Numbered from the stretch's first letter, positions 43,653 to 53,511 are shown. The stretch: DNA of 64,000 nt from Cohnella pontilimi (GCF_005049045.1 NZ_SUPK01000012.1:1-64000); one strand, 5' to 3'. Numbers and translations are program-made. Notes: generated by a model from the letters alone, not told the origin.

Positions 43653-43686
43653 AAAAATAAAAAGGCAGCCAGGGAACCGGCCGCCT
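43653..43686 (-). terminator. Terminator after sigH
   Basis: AGGCGGCCGG pairs with CTGGCTGCCT through eight Watson-Crick and two wobble pairs, followed by TTTTTATTTTT on the minus strand. Confidence 0.82.
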
Positions 43687-43715
43687 GCTCATACTTCATG
43701 AATGGATAAGTGCCG

Positions 43716-44366
43716 TCAGCTTACGATGTCGCGAATTTCTAAGTATTTCTCCAGCTTCCGCTTGACCCGCTGCAGCGCGTTGTCGATCGATTTCACGTGG
43801 CGGTCCAGATCGACGCCGATCTCCTGATAGGAACGTCCGTCGAGATACAGCATCAAAACTTTGCGTTCCAGGTCGCTCAAAATTTCCGACATTTTGTCTT
43901 CCAAGCCGAAAAACTCTTCGCGATTGATGATCATCTCTTCCGGGTCGCTGACGCGGGATCCGCAGATCACGTCCAGCAGCGTACGGTCGGAATCTTCATC
44001 GTAGATCGGCTTGTCAAGAGAGACATAAGAATTGAGAGGAATATGCTTCTGACGGGTGGCCGTCTTGATAGCGGTAATGATTTGCCGGGTAATGCACAAT
44101 TCGGCGAAAGCCTTGAACGAAGCGAGCTTGTCGCCTTTGAAATCGCGGATCGACTTGTAAAGACCAATCATGCCTTCCTGGATGATGTCTTCGCGTTCCG
44201 CGCCGATCAGAAAATAGGAGCGAGCTTTGGCCCGCACGAAATTACGGTACTTGTGGATCAGGTACTCCAGCGCTTCGCTGTCGCCTGACCGGACCGATTC
44301 CACAATGTCTTCGTCGGTCTGGAAGTCATATTCGCGCGATACCAGCTTGTCCAAGTCGACGCTCAC
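43716..44366 (-). CDS. sigH: RNA polymerase sporulation sigma factor SigH
   Basis: The 216-residue protein is a sigma-70 family factor of the SigH type: KYRNFVRAKARSYFLIGAER and QEGMIGLYKSIRDFKGDK form region 2, and LDLERKVLML-like SDLERKVLMLYLDGRSYQEI forms region 4. SigH starts the switch to sporulation and competence, transcribing spo0A, spo0F and spoIIA. Tandem TTG and GTG start codons follow GGAGGG; the GTG at 44364-44366, nine nt from it, matches related SigH openings (MSVDL). It lies between rae1 and rpmG, as in Bacillus subtilis. Confidence 0.96.
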   Translation of the reverse strand: MSVDLDKLVSREYDFQTDEDIVESVRSGDSEALEYLIHKYRNFVRAKARSYFLIGAEREDIIQEGMIGLYKSIRDFKGDKLASFKAFAELCITRQIITAIKTATRQKHIPLNSYVSLDKPIYDEDSDRTLLDVICGSRVSDPEEMIINREEFFGLEDKMSEILSDLERKVLMLYLDGRSYQEIGVDLDRHVKSIDNALQRVKRKLEKYLEIRDIVS

Positions 44367-44430
44367 CAAATCATCCCTCCGGCCTTCCTAGGCGTGCTGG
44401 AAATCTCGAAAATCTACCAAACTACTACCA

Positions 44431-44459
44431 ACTATACTTGAAGAACCCAATAGCGTCAA
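44431..44459 (-). promoter_or_regulatory. sigH promoter
   Basis: -35 TTGACG (44454-44459), 17-nt spacer and -10 TATAGT (44431-44436), a strong sigma-A match. In Bacillus subtilis this promoter is controlled by AbrB; no clear AbrB site can be read by eye. Confidence 0.82.
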
Positions 44460-44504
44460 TGGATTTGGTACGATTTGCCGTTTTGGGCCGCCCCAAATGT
44501 GGAA

Positions 44505-45053
44505 TTATTTCCCTCCGGAAGACGGATCCCCCGCCGATCCCCGCCTCATTTGTTCCAATCTCAGCAGCAAATCGTCGGGCAAAGATCCGCCCAGGGGGTT
44601 GCGTTTCACCGGCGGCGACTTCCGGATCGCGGCGTCGATGTCGCGGCGGCTCTGATCCACTTCCATCTTCAGTTCTCGGGCGGACAGCCGAAGGGCTCCC
44701 CGTCCGAACGTTACGTGCTGTTCGACCGAATCCGAAGTCGCCACATACAGGTTGCGCTTCGCGGATGTCCATTCGCCGACCAGCCGTTCGATGCATTCGT
44801 CGGCCGTTTCCCGCTCTCTCGTAAACACGACCCGCAATCGCCTGTCCTTATACGCGGAGCCAAGCCCCGGCACGTGAAAAGCGTCGAACACGACGAACAC
44901 CGTCAATCCCGCGTAGCTTTGGTAATCGGAAAGCATGTCGAGCAGCCGGTCCCGCGCGTCCTCCAGCTTTTCCTGCTTCAAGGCGGCGAGCTCCGGCCAG
45001 GCGCCGATCATGTTGTATCCGTCTACGAACAAGACGTCCTCACGCCGGAGCAT
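44505..45053 (-). CDS. rae1: Ribosome-associated NYN-domain ribonuclease Rae1 (YacP)
   Basis: The 182-residue protein has the PIN-like NYN fold: VDGYNMIGAW near the N-terminus, FDAFH in the middle and YVATSDSVEQ as the third acidic block. Bacillus subtilis Rae1 (YacP) cuts mRNA in the ribosomal A site during translation. The gene overlaps the 3' end of rlmB by 14 nt, suggesting coupled translation. It is the last gene before sigH. The C-terminal 25 residues are charged and Gly/Ser-rich. Confidence 0.9.
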   Translation of the reverse strand: MLRREDVLFVDGYNMIGAWPELAALKQEKLEDARDRLLDMLSDYQSYAGLTVFVVFDAFHVPGLGSAYKDRRLRVVFTRERETADECIERLVGEWTSAKRNLYVATSDSVEQHVTFGRGALRLSARELKMEVDQSRRDIDAAIRKSPPVKRNPLGGSLPDDLLLRLEQMRRGSAGDPSSGGK

Positions 45054-45951
45054 GACCGTCTCCGTCCGTAATGGACGCCGCCGCGCGCAGGCTTTGCTCC
45101 CTGCGCTGGCGAACCGCCTCGTATAAGATGACGCCGGCGGCGACGGATGCGTTGAGCGAATTGATCCGCCCGAACATGGGCAGGGAAATCAGGAAGTCGC
45201 ATTTCTCGCGGACGAGCCGCGACAACCCGCGGCCCTCGCTGCCGATGACCACGGCCAGCGGGCCGGTCAGATTCGATCGGAACACGTCGCTTTCCGCGGC
45301 CGCATCCGCGCCGGCGATCCATACGCCGGCTTCTTTCAGCTTCTCGATCGTCTGCACCAGGTTGGCGACCCTCGCCACCGGCACATATTCCACCGCGCCG
45401 GCGGACGTCTTGGCCACCACGGCAGTGAGGCTCGCGCTTCTGCGCTTGGGCACGACGACGCCGTGGGCACCGGTACAGTCTACCGTGCGGAGAACGGAGC
45501 CGAGATTATGCGGATCCTCGACTTCGTCGAGCAGCACGAGCAGCGGCATCTCTCCGCGCTCGGCGGCACGGGCCAGCAGCTCATCCACTTCGACGTACTC
45601 TGTCGGAGCGGCCTGCGCGACAACGCCTTGGTGCGTCACTCCCGGCACGAGTTGATCCAGCTTGCGCTTGTCGACATGCTGAACGACGACGCCGCGCGTT
45701 TTCGCCTCTTCCAGGATCGGACCGACGAGATGACGCTGCGCTTGCGAAGACAGCCAAATTTTATTGAGCGGGCGTCCGGCTTTCAAAGCCTCCAGAACGG
45801 GGTTCTTGCCCGCCAAGTATTGCTCTTCGGATCCTTCATGTTCTTCCCCGAAGCTTTCCGTTCCGGGTTCGGGAGTCTTGCGGGTGCTCTCCCGCTTGTG
45901 AAAAGTACGGCCGCCGGACGCGCCGCGGTTATTGTTGCTGCGATTGCTCAT
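45040..45951 (-). CDS. rlmB: 23S rRNA (guanosine-2'-O)-methyltransferase RlmB/TrmH family
   Basis: The 303-residue protein has an N-terminal low-complexity Ser/Asn/Arg region, an L7Ae-like substrate-binding domain (residues 45-120) and a SPOUT domain with the trefoil-knot motifs NLGSVLRT, IGSEGRGLS and SLNASVAAGVILYE. It methylates 23S rRNA or tRNA ribose. The ATG at 45949-45951 is eight nt from AAAGGA; the ATG two codons earlier is only two nt from it. It follows mrnC. Confidence 0.9.
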   Translation of the reverse strand: MSNRSNNNRGASGGRTFHKRESTRKTPEPGTESFGEEHEGSEEQYLAGKNPVLEALKAGRPLNKIWLSSQAQRHLVGPILEEAKTRGVVVQHVDKRKLDQLVPGVTHQGVVAQAAPTEYVEVDELLARAAERGEMPLLVLLDEVEDPHNLGSVLRTVDCTGAHGVVVPKRRSASLTAVVAKTSAGAVEYVPVARVANLVQTIEKLKEAGVWIAGADAAAESDVFRSNLTGPLAVVIGSEGRGLSRLVREKCDFLISLPMFGRINSLNASVAAGVILYEAVRQRREQSLRAAASITDGDGHAPA

Positions 45952-45967
45952 GTTCATCGTCCTTTAG

Positions 45968-46435
45968 TCAGGAATTCGGGCTCGTCTCTTCCGTCGAATC
46001 CGGCACAGGGCAGAAAGCCCGATCGATCAACTGCTCCAGCCTACCTCGTTCTCCGCGATAATACAAGTAACCGACCAGGCATTCCAGCGCGGTGGCGTGG
46101 CGGTAATCGCCCGGATCGGCGTTGCGGGGCGGCTGGCCGGATTTCGTATTTCTTCCGCGCCGTACGATATCCGCCTCCTCCTCCGAGAGGAGGGGCATCC
46201 ACTGCTGGAGCAGCCGGGCCTGCGCGGCGGCGGATACGTAACGCGTCGCCGCACGGTGCAGTTCGTGCGGCTTCCGGTTGGAACCCGCCACTAGCCTTTG
46301 GCGGATATAGACTTCAAAAACGGCATCCCCTATATACGCCAGAACGACCGGCGACAGTTGGCCGACCGGCATTCCGACCGGAAGAAGCGGCGCGATCACG
46401 GGCTCGGCTGGCACATTCGTCTTCTCTTCCGTCAT
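45968..46435 (-). CDS. mrnC: Mini-ribonuclease III
   Basis: The 155-residue protein is an RNase III catalytic domain without a dsRNA-binding domain. The signature LAYIGDAVFEVYIRQRL carries the catalytic acidic residues, and ALECLVGYLYYRG supplies the last. Mini-III matures 23S rRNA in Bacillus. The ATG at 46433-46435 overlaps the cysS stop as ATGA, with GGAGA upstream, which is why it was chosen over the longer frame to 46525. Confidence 0.93.
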   Translation of the reverse strand: MTEEKTNVPAEPVIAPLLPVGMPVGQLSPVVLAYIGDAVFEVYIRQRLVAGSNRKPHELHRAATRYVSAAAQARLLQQWMPLLSEEEADIVRRGRNTKSGQPPRNADPGDYRHATALECLVGYLYYRGERGRLEQLIDRAFCPVPDSTEETSPNS

Positions 46436-47850
46436 TTGCGTCTCCATCGGATGCCTTGCGGCGTGTCTTCCAACAGGATTCCCCGTTCCGCCAGCAAATC
46501 GCGAATTTCGTCCGCCCGCGCCCAATTACGGTTGCTGCGCGCTTCCTTCCGCTCGGCTATCAAGGCTTCCACTTCCTCGTCGAGAAGCTCCGCCTGCGCC
46601 TCGGGCCGAAGAAGTCCGAGCACCCGCTCCATCGCTTCCATTCGTTCGAGAAACGCCGTCAGTACCGGCTCACGTGCAACCGGGCGCTGCAAGTAGGCAT
46701 TCGCTTCCGAGACGGTTTGAAACCAGACCGTAATGGCGTCCGGGGTGTTGAAGTCGTCGTTCATTTTCGATTCGAAATCTTGCCGCAGCTGGTCCAGCTT
46801 GGCGAGAACCTCCGCCTCTTCCGCGTCGATCGACGGCGAATTGCCGCCCTGTACAGCGGCCAGCCGATGTCTCACATTGTCCCGGCAATGGGTCAGACGG
46901 TCGACGCTGTTCTCCGCCTGACGCAAAATTTCCTCGCTGAAATTCAGCGGACTGCGATAATGTGCGGACAGCATCAAATAGCGTACCGCCTGCGCGTGGG
47001 TCCGCTTCAAAATTTCACGCGGATTTACAACGTTTCCGATCGATTTGGACATTTTTTCGTTGTCTATGTTCACAAACCCGTTATGCATCCAGTACCTTGC
47101 AAGAGGCTTACCCGTGTAAGACTCCGATTGTGCGATTTCGCACTCGTGATGCGGAAACTGCAAGTCGTGGCCGCCGCCGTGAATGTCCAGCGTGGGACCG
47201 GCGTAACGCAGCGCCATCGCCGAGCACTCGATGTGCCAGCCCGGGCGGCCGTCACCCCAAGGGCTCGGCCAGTGGATCTCGCCAGGCTTCGCAGCTTTCC
47301 AAAGTACGAAGTCCTGCGGGTTTTCCTTGCGTTCGTCCACTTCCACACGGATCCCGTACTGCAGCTCCTGCAGGTTTTTATGTGACAGCTTGCCGTATTC
47401 GGGAAACCGGCTGGTGCGGAAGTAGACATCGCCGCCGTTCTCATAAGCGAAGCCCCGTTCCACGAGACCGGCGATAAGTTCGACGATTTCGTCAATGTTC
47501 TCCGTCACCCGGGGAGATACGGTGGCCGGCCTGGCGGCGAGCGCGTCCCGGTCTTCCACATAAGCGGCGATAAACCGCTCGGCAATATCCGGAACCGTAG
47601 TGCCGAGTTGTTCGGCTCTGCGGATCATTTTATCGTCCACATCCGTGAAATTGACGATGTAGTTCACGTCGTAGCCGACGGATTCCAAGTAACGGCGGAC
47701 AACATCGAAAAAAATGAGCGGACGCGCGTTGCCGATATGGATATAGTCGTATACAGTGGGACCGCAAACGTACATATTGACTTTGCCCGGATGCAGGGGA
47801 ACGAACGTCTCTTGCTTTCTGGACATGCTGTTATAAATCTTCAGAGTCAC
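46432..47850 (-). CDS. cysS: Cysteinyl-tRNA synthetase
   Basis: The 472-residue class I synthetase has the HIGH-type motif YIHIGNARP, the zinc/cysteine site (MYVCGPT, later GWHIECSAM and FPHHECE) and KMSKS in EKMSKSIGN. It charges tRNA-Cys. GTG at 47848-47850 follows AAGGAG by ten nt. It lies 15 nt after cysE, an operon coupling cysteine synthesis to its use. Confidence 0.98.
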   Translation of the reverse strand: MTLKIYNSMSRKQETFVPLHPGKVNMYVCGPTVYDYIHIGNARPLIFFDVVRRYLESVGYDVNYIVNFTDVDDKMIRRAEQLGTTVPDIAERFIAAYVEDRDALAARPATVSPRVTENIDEIVELIAGLVERGFAYENGGDVYFRTSRFPEYGKLSHKNLQELQYGIRVEVDERKENPQDFVLWKAAKPGEIHWPSPWGDGRPGWHIECSAMALRYAGPTLDIHGGGHDLQFPHHECEIAQSESYTGKPLARYWMHNGFVNIDNEKMSKSIGNVVNPREILKRTHAQAVRYLMLSAHYRSPLNFSEEILRQAENSVDRLTHCRDNVRHRLAAVQGGNSPSIDAEEAEVLAKLDQLRQDFESKMNDDFNTPDAITVWFQTVSEANAYLQRPVAREPVLTAFLERMEAMERVLGLLRPEAQAELLDEEVEALIAERKEARSNRNWARADEIRDLLAERGILLEDTPQGIRWRRK

Positions 47851-47865
47851 GATCGGACAGCTCCT

Positions 47866-48570
47866 TTATTTGTCGTAAGGCGCGGCGCCTACGGCTTCGC
47901 ATTCCGCATTCGCTGCCTGCTTGCCGGACGACGCCTTCAGCCGATCGATCTCGGCTTTCAGCTCGTTGATTTCCTTCTGCATGAAACGGAAAGTTTCGAT
48001 GAGCGGGTCGGGCAAATTCGTATGGTCCAGCCGGTCTTCCACGCGCCGTCCGTCGCGTTTGACGATGCGGCCCGGAATGCCCACCACCGTGCTGTTGGGC
48101 GGCACTTCGCGCAGCACGACCGAGTTGGCTCCGATATTGGCATTGTCGCCTACTTTAAACGATCCGAGCACCTTGGCCCCCGATGCGATGACGACACGGT
48201 TGCCGATCGTCGGGTGGCGCTTGCCCTTCTCTTTGCCGGTACCGCCCAGCGTCACACCCTGGTAGATGACGACGTCGTCCCCGATTTCACACGTTTCCCC
48301 GATGACGACGCCCATGCCGTGATCGATGAACAGCTTGCGGCCGATCTTCGCGCCGGGGTGAATTTCGATGCCGGTAAAAAACCGGCTGATCTGCGAAATA
48401 ATGCGTGCCACGGTAAACCAGCCATACCGGTAGAAGAACCGGGCGAACCGGTGCGCCCATATCGCATGCAGCCCGGAATAGCTGAAGATGACTTCGAAGC
48501 GGCTCCGCGCGGCGGGATCGTTCTCGAGCACCGCGTCGATGTCTGATTTCATGTTGTCCCAAAACCCCAT
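47866..48570 (-). CDS. cysE: Serine O-acetyltransferase
   Basis: The 234-residue enzyme makes O-acetylserine, the acceptor for sulfide in cysteine synthesis. The left-handed beta-helix carries hexapeptide repeats, with the catalytic block [19 protein letters not shown] and then [16 protein letters not shown]. It has a long C-terminal coiled helix ([17 protein letters not shown]). ATG 48568-48570 sits after GGGCGGGAG; the longer frame reads through the T-box terminator. A Cys T-box controls it. Confidence 0.96.
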   Translation of the reverse strand: MGFWDNMKSDIDAVLENDPAARSRFEVIFSYSGLHAIWAHRFARFFYRYGWFTVARIISQISRFFTGIEIHPGAKIGRKLFIDHGMGVVIGETCEIGDDVVIYQGVTLGGTGKEKGKRHPTIGNRVVIASGAKVLGSFKVGDNANIGANSVVLREVPPNSTVVGIPGRIVKRDGRRVEDRLDHTNLPDPLIETFRFMQKEINELKAEIDRLKASSGKQAANAECEAVGAAPYDK

Positions 48571-48654
48571 AGCTCCCGCCCCCCCTTCCTTATCCCCCAA
48601 AAGTGACGTATTCCTTCGAAGCTTATTTCTTTTACTTTGCCAAAAAAATAAAAA

Positions 48655-48938
48655 GTCTCCGCAGCTTATCGCTGCAGAGACGTGTCGGTCGGATACGCGG
48701 TCCCACTCTGCTTGAGCCGATCCTGTGCCCCAGGCAAGAATCGGCTCCACTCGGGGCTGTTAACGGGGGCCTCCCGGCGCCGCTTACCCGGCTCCCTTAA
48801 TCGGGGCTCCGCTCGGCGGCGCGGCTCCCAGGCGCATTTCCGTCCCGCAGGAATGAGGCGGATTTCAGCCAAGGCCGCCCTCTCTGGTCATTCCAGTCGC
48901 GAACGTACTCTCCTGTTCGTCGCTCTTTGCTGATATTT
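48655..48938 (-). ncRNA. T-box riboswitch, cysteine-specific
   Basis: The T-box sequence AAGCAGAGTGGGACCGCG is at 48714-48697 on the minus strand, followed by the terminator GTCTCTGCAGC paired with GCTGCGGAGAC (48655-48681) and a T run. Upstream, GACGAACAGGAGAGTACG opens Stem I; its specifier loop, closed by CAGG/CCTG, contains GGAAATGCG, which gives UGC (Cys) followed by a purine. Uncharged tRNA-Cys should stabilise the antiterminator and turn on cysE-cysS. Confidence 0.9.
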
Positions 48939-48944
48939 ACAGTC

Positions 48945-48973
48945 AGTATAGCGGAATCCCCTCAACGTGACAA
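48945..48973 (-). promoter_or_regulatory. Promoter of the T-box-cysE-cysS operon
   Basis: -35 TTGTCA (48968-48973), 17-nt spacer and -10 TATACT (48945-48950), placed just after the gltX coding region. Confidence 0.82.
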
Positions 48974-48992
48974 GGGAATTGCGCGGCGCTGC

Positions 48993-50465
48993 TCAGAGCC
49001 GGTCTTTCACCGCATCGGCCAGTCGTGCCAGCACTTTGTCCCGGCCGAGCAGCCAGATCGTTCCGTTCAGATCGGGCCCGTGCATTTGTCCCGTCAGCGC
49101 GACGCGGATCGGCATGAACAAGCCTTTTCCTTTTACGCCGGTCTCGGTCTGCACCGCTTTAATGCCCGCTTTGATGCCTTCCACGGTAAAAGCGTCTTCC
49201 CCGCCGGTTTCCACCACGCGCCGGAAGGCGGAAAGCACCGTCGGTACCGTATCTTCCGCCAAAATCGCTCTCGCTTCTTCCTCGGCTTCCAGCGTTTCGC
49301 GGAAGAACAGATCCGACAGCGGGACGATCTCGGCACCGTAATGCAAGTGATCCTTATACAGCGTCACCAATTCCGAAGCCCAGGCGATTTGCTCATCCGT
49401 CGGATTTTCCGGGAGACGTCCCGCCTTCTTCAGAATCGGCAGGCAAAGCCCGATGATCCGCTTGATGTCCGCATTTTTCAGATAGTGATGGTTAATATGA
49501 TGAAGCTTCGCGGTATCGAAAACGGCCGGGCTCTTGGACAGACGGCTCGCGTCGAAAATCTCGATCAGGCGCTCGCGCGAGAAAATCTCTTCCTCGCCTT
49601 CCGGCGACCAGCCGAGCAGCGTAATGAAATTGAACAACGCTTCCGGAAGAAATCCGAGTCCGTCATATTGCTCGATAAACTGCACGATGGATTCGTCGCG
49701 CTTGGAGAGCTTCTTGCGGTGCTCGTTGACGATCAGCGTCATATGCCCGAAAACGGGCGGTGTCCAGCCGTGCGCTTCGTAAATCATCAGCTGGCGGGGG
49801 GTGTTCGTTATGTGGTCCTCCCCGCGCAGCACGTGCGAAATTTCCATCAAATGATCGTCCAGCACGACGGCGTAGTTGTAGGTCGGGATGCCGTCCTTTT
49901 TGACGATGACGAAATCGCCGAAATCTTCCGACCGGAACGAGATTTCTCCCTTCACGATATCGTCGAAGGCGTACGTCTTATCCGCCGGAACCGCAAATCG
50001 CACGCTGGGCACGCGTCCTTCCGCTTCCAGCCGGGCGCGGTCTTCTGCGGTCAAATGCCGGCATTTGCCGGAATATTTCGGCGTTTCTCCGCGTGCCGTC
50101 TGTTCCTCGCGCTCCCGCTCCAGCTCCTCTTCGGTACAGTAGCAGCGGTAGGCCAGACCCTTGTCCAGCAGGTCCTGCCAGTGGGTATTGTAAATATCGA
50201 GCCGTTCCGTCTGGCGGTAGGGACCGTACTTCCCGCCGATATCGACGCTCTCGTCCCAATCGACGCCCAGCCATTTGAGGTAGGTCAGCTGACTGGCTTC
50301 GCCGCCCTCAATATTGCGTTTCACGTCGGTGTCCTCGATGCGGATAATGAACTCGCCTCCGTGATGGCGGGCGAACAAATAATTGAAAATGGCGGTTCGC
50401 GCGTTGCCGATATGCAGATGCCCGGTCGGGCTCGGCGCATAGCGCACGCGTACTTTGGCGGCCAT
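48993..50465 (-). CDS. gltX: Glutamyl-tRNA synthetase
   Basis: The 490-residue class I synthetase has [18 protein letters not shown] as the HIGH block and [10 protein letters not shown] as the KMSKS block. In Firmicutes without GlnRS it charges both tRNA-Glu and tRNA-Gln. A Cys cluster, CYCTEEELE, marks the zinc-binding region. ATG 50463-50465 is eight nt after AGGAGG. It lies between ispF and cysE; no strong promoter was seen in the 70-nt gap before it, so it may be co-transcribed with ispDF. Confidence 0.97.
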   Translation of the reverse strand: MAAKVRVRYAPSPTGHLHIGNARTAIFNYLFARHHGGEFIIRIEDTDVKRNIEGGEASQLTYLKWLGVDWDESVDIGGKYGPYRQTERLDIYNTHWQDLLDKGLAYRCYCTEEELEREREEQTARGETPKYSGKCRHLTAEDRARLEAEGRVPSVRFAVPADKTYAFDDIVKGEISFRSEDFGDFVIVKKDGIPTYNYAVVLDDHLMEISHVLRGEDHITNTPRQLMIYEAHGWTPPVFGHMTLIVNEHRKKLSKRDESIVQFIEQYDGLGFLPEALFNFITLLGWSPEGEEEIFSRERLIEIFDASRLSKSPAVFDTAKLHHINHHYLKNADIKRIIGLCLPILKKAGRLPENPTDEQIAWASELVTLYKDHLHYGAEIVPLSDLFFRETLEAEEEARAILAEDTVPTVLSAFRRVVETGGEDAFTVEGIKAGIKAVQTETGVKGKGLFMPIRVALTGQMHGPDLNGTIWLLGRDKVLARLADAVKDRL

Positions 50466-50536
50466 AAAGGAAACCTCCTCGTTCATCCAAAAATAAGACG
50501 ATTGTTATTGATCCCGTTACTTCTTAAGTATGCCAA

Positions 50537-51016
50537 CTATGCCTTGACGAGGCAAACGACCGCCTGCGCGGCGATCCCTTCGCCCCGGCCGGTGAAGCCC
50601 AGCTTCTCCGAAGTGGTGGCCTTCACGTTCACCTGCGTCTCGTCGTCCGCTTCCAAAACGCGCGCAATCACTTGTACCATCTGCGGAATATAAGGCGCCA
50701 TTTTGGGAGCTTGCGCAATGATCGTGGCATCCGTATTCCCGAGCCGATAACCGCGCTCTTTGGCCAGCGACCAAACCCGTTCCAGCAGCTTCACGCTATC
50801 CGCGCCTGCATAGGCCGGGTCCGTATCCGGAAAATGTTTGCCGATATCGCCGAGTCCGAGCGCGCCGAGCACCGCGTCGCTGATCGTATGCAGCAGCACG
50901 TCCGCGTCGGAATGCCCCAGCAGACCTCGTTCGTAGGGTATGTGGACGCCTCCAATGATGCATGCTCTACCTTCCACCAACTGATGCACGTCAAATCCTT
51001 GTCCGATTCGAATCAT
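50537..51016 (-). CDS. ispF: 2-C-methyl-D-erythritol 2,4-cyclodiphosphate synthase
   Basis: The 159-residue protein is the fifth enzyme of the MEP isoprenoid pathway. The metal-binding DVHQL (Asp and His) and [12 protein letters not shown] motifs and the [20 protein letters not shown] segment are intact. The ATG (51014-51016) overlaps the ispD stop as ATGA, so the two are coupled. Confidence 0.97.
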   Translation of the reverse strand: MIRIGQGFDVHQLVEGRACIIGGVHIPYERGLLGHSDADVLLHTISDAVLGALGLGDIGKHFPDTDPAYAGADSVKLLERVWSLAKERGYRLGNTDATIIAQAPKMAPYIPQMVQVIARVLEADDETQVNVKATTSEKLGFTGRGEGIAAQAVVCLVKA

Positions 51017-51711
51017 GGCCGTTCCGCCTCCTCCTGCCGCCGGGACAAGAAAAGCTCGGCCGCGAGCAAATCTTCCGGCGTCGTGATTTTCAAATTCATA
51101 TAGTCGCCGGGGACCGCCGCCACCTTGCGTCCAAGCCGTTCCAGCAGCATGGCATCGTCCGTCGCCGCCGTCCCGGCTTCGCGCGCCGCACGGTGCGCGT
51201 CCAGCAATTCGGACCGCCGGAATGCTTGCGGCGTCTGGACGGCCCACAAAGTCGCCCGGTCCGGCGTGGAGACGATCATGCCTTCGCCGTCCACGATCTT
51301 GATCGTATCTTTCACCGGAACGGCGAGCGCGGAAGCCCCGTGCCGCTCCGCAGCCTCGCAGCAAGCCGCGATTTGTGCTGGCGTCACCAACGGTCTCGCC
51401 GCGTCATGCACGAGCACACCTGCCGTGGAGAGCGCCGCCAAGCCAGCCGCTACGCTGTCCTGCCGTTCCGCTCCGCCCGGGACGATCGCGGTGACTTTGC
51501 GGAAGCCTTCCCGCAGCACCAATTCGGATGCCCGCGGCTCCTCTCCGGCTGCCGCCACGATCACGATGGCTTCAACCTCCGGGCAGCGCTCGAAGGCTTC
51601 CAGCGTGTACGCCAATACCGGCCGCCCGGCGATCGTGAGATACGGCTTGTTGTCGGAAGCGGCCATGCGCTTTCCTCGGCCGGCCGCGACAATCACGGCT
51701 CCCCAGTTCAT
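51013..51711 (-). CDS. ispD: 2-C-methyl-D-erythritol 4-phosphate cytidylyltransferase
   Basis: The 232-residue protein is the third MEP pathway enzyme. It begins [16 protein letters not shown], the nucleotidyltransferase signature, and contains [13 protein letters not shown] and [13 protein letters not shown] 51709-51711 is eight nt after AAGGAG; the longer frame reads 26 extra residues without one. It lies between yacL and ispF, as in Bacillus subtilis. Confidence 0.97.
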   Translation of the reverse strand: MNWGAVIVAAGRGKRMAASDNKPYLTIAGRPVLAYTLEAFERCPEVEAIVIVAAAGEEPRASELVLREGFRKVTAIVPGGAERQDSVAAGLAALSTAGVLVHDAARPLVTPAQIAACCEAAERHGASALAVPVKDTIKIVDGEGMIVSTPDRATLWAVQTPQAFRRSELLDAHRAAREAGTAATDDAMLLERLGRKVAAVPGDYMNLKITTPEDLLAAELFLSRRQEEAERP

Positions 51712-51795
51712 GCCGGTTGCTCCTTCCCCAACGGTAAAATGCCGAAAGGCGGGACCGCAGAGCGCGGCCCGCCCATATTTTTTTATCATACCTTG

Positions 51796-52896
51796 TCAGA
51801 GCGCTTTTTCCAATAGCTTCGGCTTGGCGAAGATCATACGGCCCGCGGAAGTCTGAAGCACGCTGGTCACGAGCACTTCCATCGTCGTGCCGATAAAGTC
51901 GCGTCCGCCTTCCACCACGATCATCGTGCCGTCGTCGAGATAGGCGACGCCCTGTCCGTGTTCTTTCCCGTCTTTGATTACCTGTACGACGATTTCTTCA
52001 CCCGGAAGAACGACCGGCTTCACCGCGTTCGCCAAATCGTTGATGTTCAACACCGAAACGCCCTGAAGCTCGCACACCTTGTTCAAATTGAAGTCGTTTG
52101 TCACCACTTTGCCGCGCATCGCTTTGGCGAGCTTGACGAGCTTGCTGTCGACTTCGCCCGCTTCCTCTACCGGCTCGCTGTAAATGAGCACCCGTACGTC
52201 GAGTTCCTTTTGAATTTTGTTTAAAATGTCCAATCCGCGCCGTCCGCGATTGCGCTTCAGCAGATCCGACGAGTCCGCGATATGCTGAAGCTCCTCCAGC
52301 ACGAACTCGGGGATGACGAGCGTTCCTTCTATGAATCCCGTCTTGCAAATGTCGGCGATTCGACCGTCGATAATGACGCTGGTGTCCAAAATTTTGTGCT
52401 CTTCATACGTCGATTGCTCAGCCGCAGGCTGCTCGACGGTCCGGCGAACGCTGATCCATTCGCCCAGCTCATCTTTCTTGCGCAATGCGATGCGAGCACC
52501 GGCATAGGCCAAGCTTACCGCCGCGGCACCTGCGATCAACGCTCCGATTCTCGGAATATCCGACAAGAACGGATAGAGCAGTGCCGCCAGTACGATACCG
52601 GCGGTCAATCCCGCGGTAGCCGGAATCAGCTCAGCTGTCGGCAATGCGGCGGCTTTGTCGATTCCCCGCTGAAACGAGCGGCTGAGAGGACCTGCAAAAG
52701 CCGTAGCCAACATCAATCCCGCGAACGCACCGATCACCGCTGCGTACGATCCGCCGCCGGCCGAAGATGCCGTCGGCATCCCGATCAGAGGATCCATCCA
52801 CGCCGCTCCGCCGGAAATTCTCCAAGTAGATAGTTCCTGCCCCATCAAAGCTCCGAGAAAAAGGCCGACCGTCTGTATGACTCTTTTCATCAACAC
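51796..52896 (-). CDS. yacL: PIN and TRAM domain membrane protein (YacL)
   Basis: Four hydrophobic helices occupy residues 1-135, followed by a cytoplasmic PIN domain ([15 protein letters not shown] and [10 protein letters not shown]) and a C-terminal TRAM domain ([20 protein letters not shown]). The PIN acidic residues are present, so ribonuclease activity is plausible, but the function of YacL is unproven. GTG, TTG and ATG occur at residues 1 to 3; the GTG fits the GGAG spacing best. It lies beside ispD. Confidence 0.92.
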   Translation of the reverse strand: MLMKRVIQTVGLFLGALMGQELSTWRISGGAAWMDPLIGMPTASSAGGGSYAAVIGAFAGLMLATAFAGPLSRSFQRGIDKAAALPTAELIPATAGLTAGIVLAALLYPFLSDIPRIGALIAGAAAVSLAYAGARIALRKKDELGEWISVRRTVEQPAAEQSTYEEHKILDTSVIIDGRIADICKTGFIEGTLVIPEFVLEELQHIADSSDLLKRNRGRRGLDILNKIQKELDVRVLIYSEPVEEAGEVDSKLVKLAKAMRGKVVTNDFNLNKVCELQGVSVLNINDLANAVKPVVLPGEEIVVQVIKDGKEHGQGVAYLDDGTMIVVEGGRDFIGTTMEVLVTSVLQTSAGRMIFAKPKLLEKAL

Positions 52897-53017
52897 CCGA
52901 TAATCACTCCCTAACGATTCCTTGCTTGAATATCGTTACTAGTATGTTCCAATTTTGCGGGCGTTAATCTCGGAGTCCGGCGAAAAGGAAAACTTCGCCC
53001 AAACCCGCAGACTTCTT

Positions 53018-53046
53018 TTGAAATGGGAGATATCCTGTTTTATAAT
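53018..53046 (+). promoter_or_regulatory. Promoter of the plus-strand MazG-like gene
   Basis: -35 TTGAAA (53018-53023), 17-nt spacer and perfect -10 TATAAT (53041-53046). It diverges from yacL. Confidence 0.8.
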
Positions 53047-53087
53047 GTAGGATGAATAGTAAAATACAGGTAACCGAGGTGGACCGG

Positions 53088-53483
53088 ATGAGCGCACCTA
53101 CGCTGCAGGAATTTCAGCAGCAAGTGTCTGAACTCTTGCTTCGCCATCGAAGCTTGCTCGATGTCGTCACGAAGTACAGTCAATCCAACGCGTCGGTCAA
53201 TCGGGCGGTCGCCAAGGCCATCACCGAATGCGGCTGCATTGAATTGAACGCCAAGAACCAAGGCTTTACGGAGGCTATGGAAATCGATCAGGCCCGCCGC
53301 CAATCCAAATCCCATATGAACGGGCAGCTTTGTGAGAACTGCAAGGACGTCGTCCGCGGGGAGATGGGCAAAAATTTGTTCTATCTCTCGGCCATGTGCA
53401 ATTTGCTGGACATCAGCCTGGAAGAAGTGGTGGCCAAAGAGGCCGACAAATGCTCCACGCTCGGTTTTTTCAATTTAACGTAG
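53088..53483 (+). CDS. Small cysteine-rich protein resembling a degenerate MazG-like NTP pyrophosphohydrolase
   Basis: The 131-residue protein is all-helical. Residues 92-126 (GEMGKNLFYLSAMCNLLDIS then LEEVVAKEADKCSTLGF) follow the pattern of the MazG C-terminal helices (ELGDVLFYLAAL...LSLEEVAEKNIDKL), and ITECGCIEL lies where EEVGEL is expected. The catalytic ExxE and ExxD residues look altered, while Cys48, Cys50, Cys82, Cys85, Cys104 and Cys122 could bind a metal. The ATG at 53088 follows GAGGTGG; the ATG at 53052 coincides with the predicted transcription start. It is the only plus-strand gene in this half of the window and ends at a bidirectional terminator. Function unknown. Confidence 0.75.
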   Translation: MSAPTLQEFQQQVSELLLRHRSLLDVVTKYSQSNASVNRAVAKAITECGCIELNAKNQGFTEAMEIDQARRQSKSHMNGQLCENCKDVVRGEMGKNLFYLSAMCNLLDISLEEVVAKEADKCSTLGFFNLT

Positions 53484-53511
53484 ATTTTCGGCCATCCCCA
53501 AGCAAAAAACA

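Noticed and set aside
53052-53087. Upstream ATG for the MazG-like gene
   Set aside because: It falls at the predicted transcription start and lacks a ribosome binding site, whereas 53088 has GAGGTGG at a good distance.
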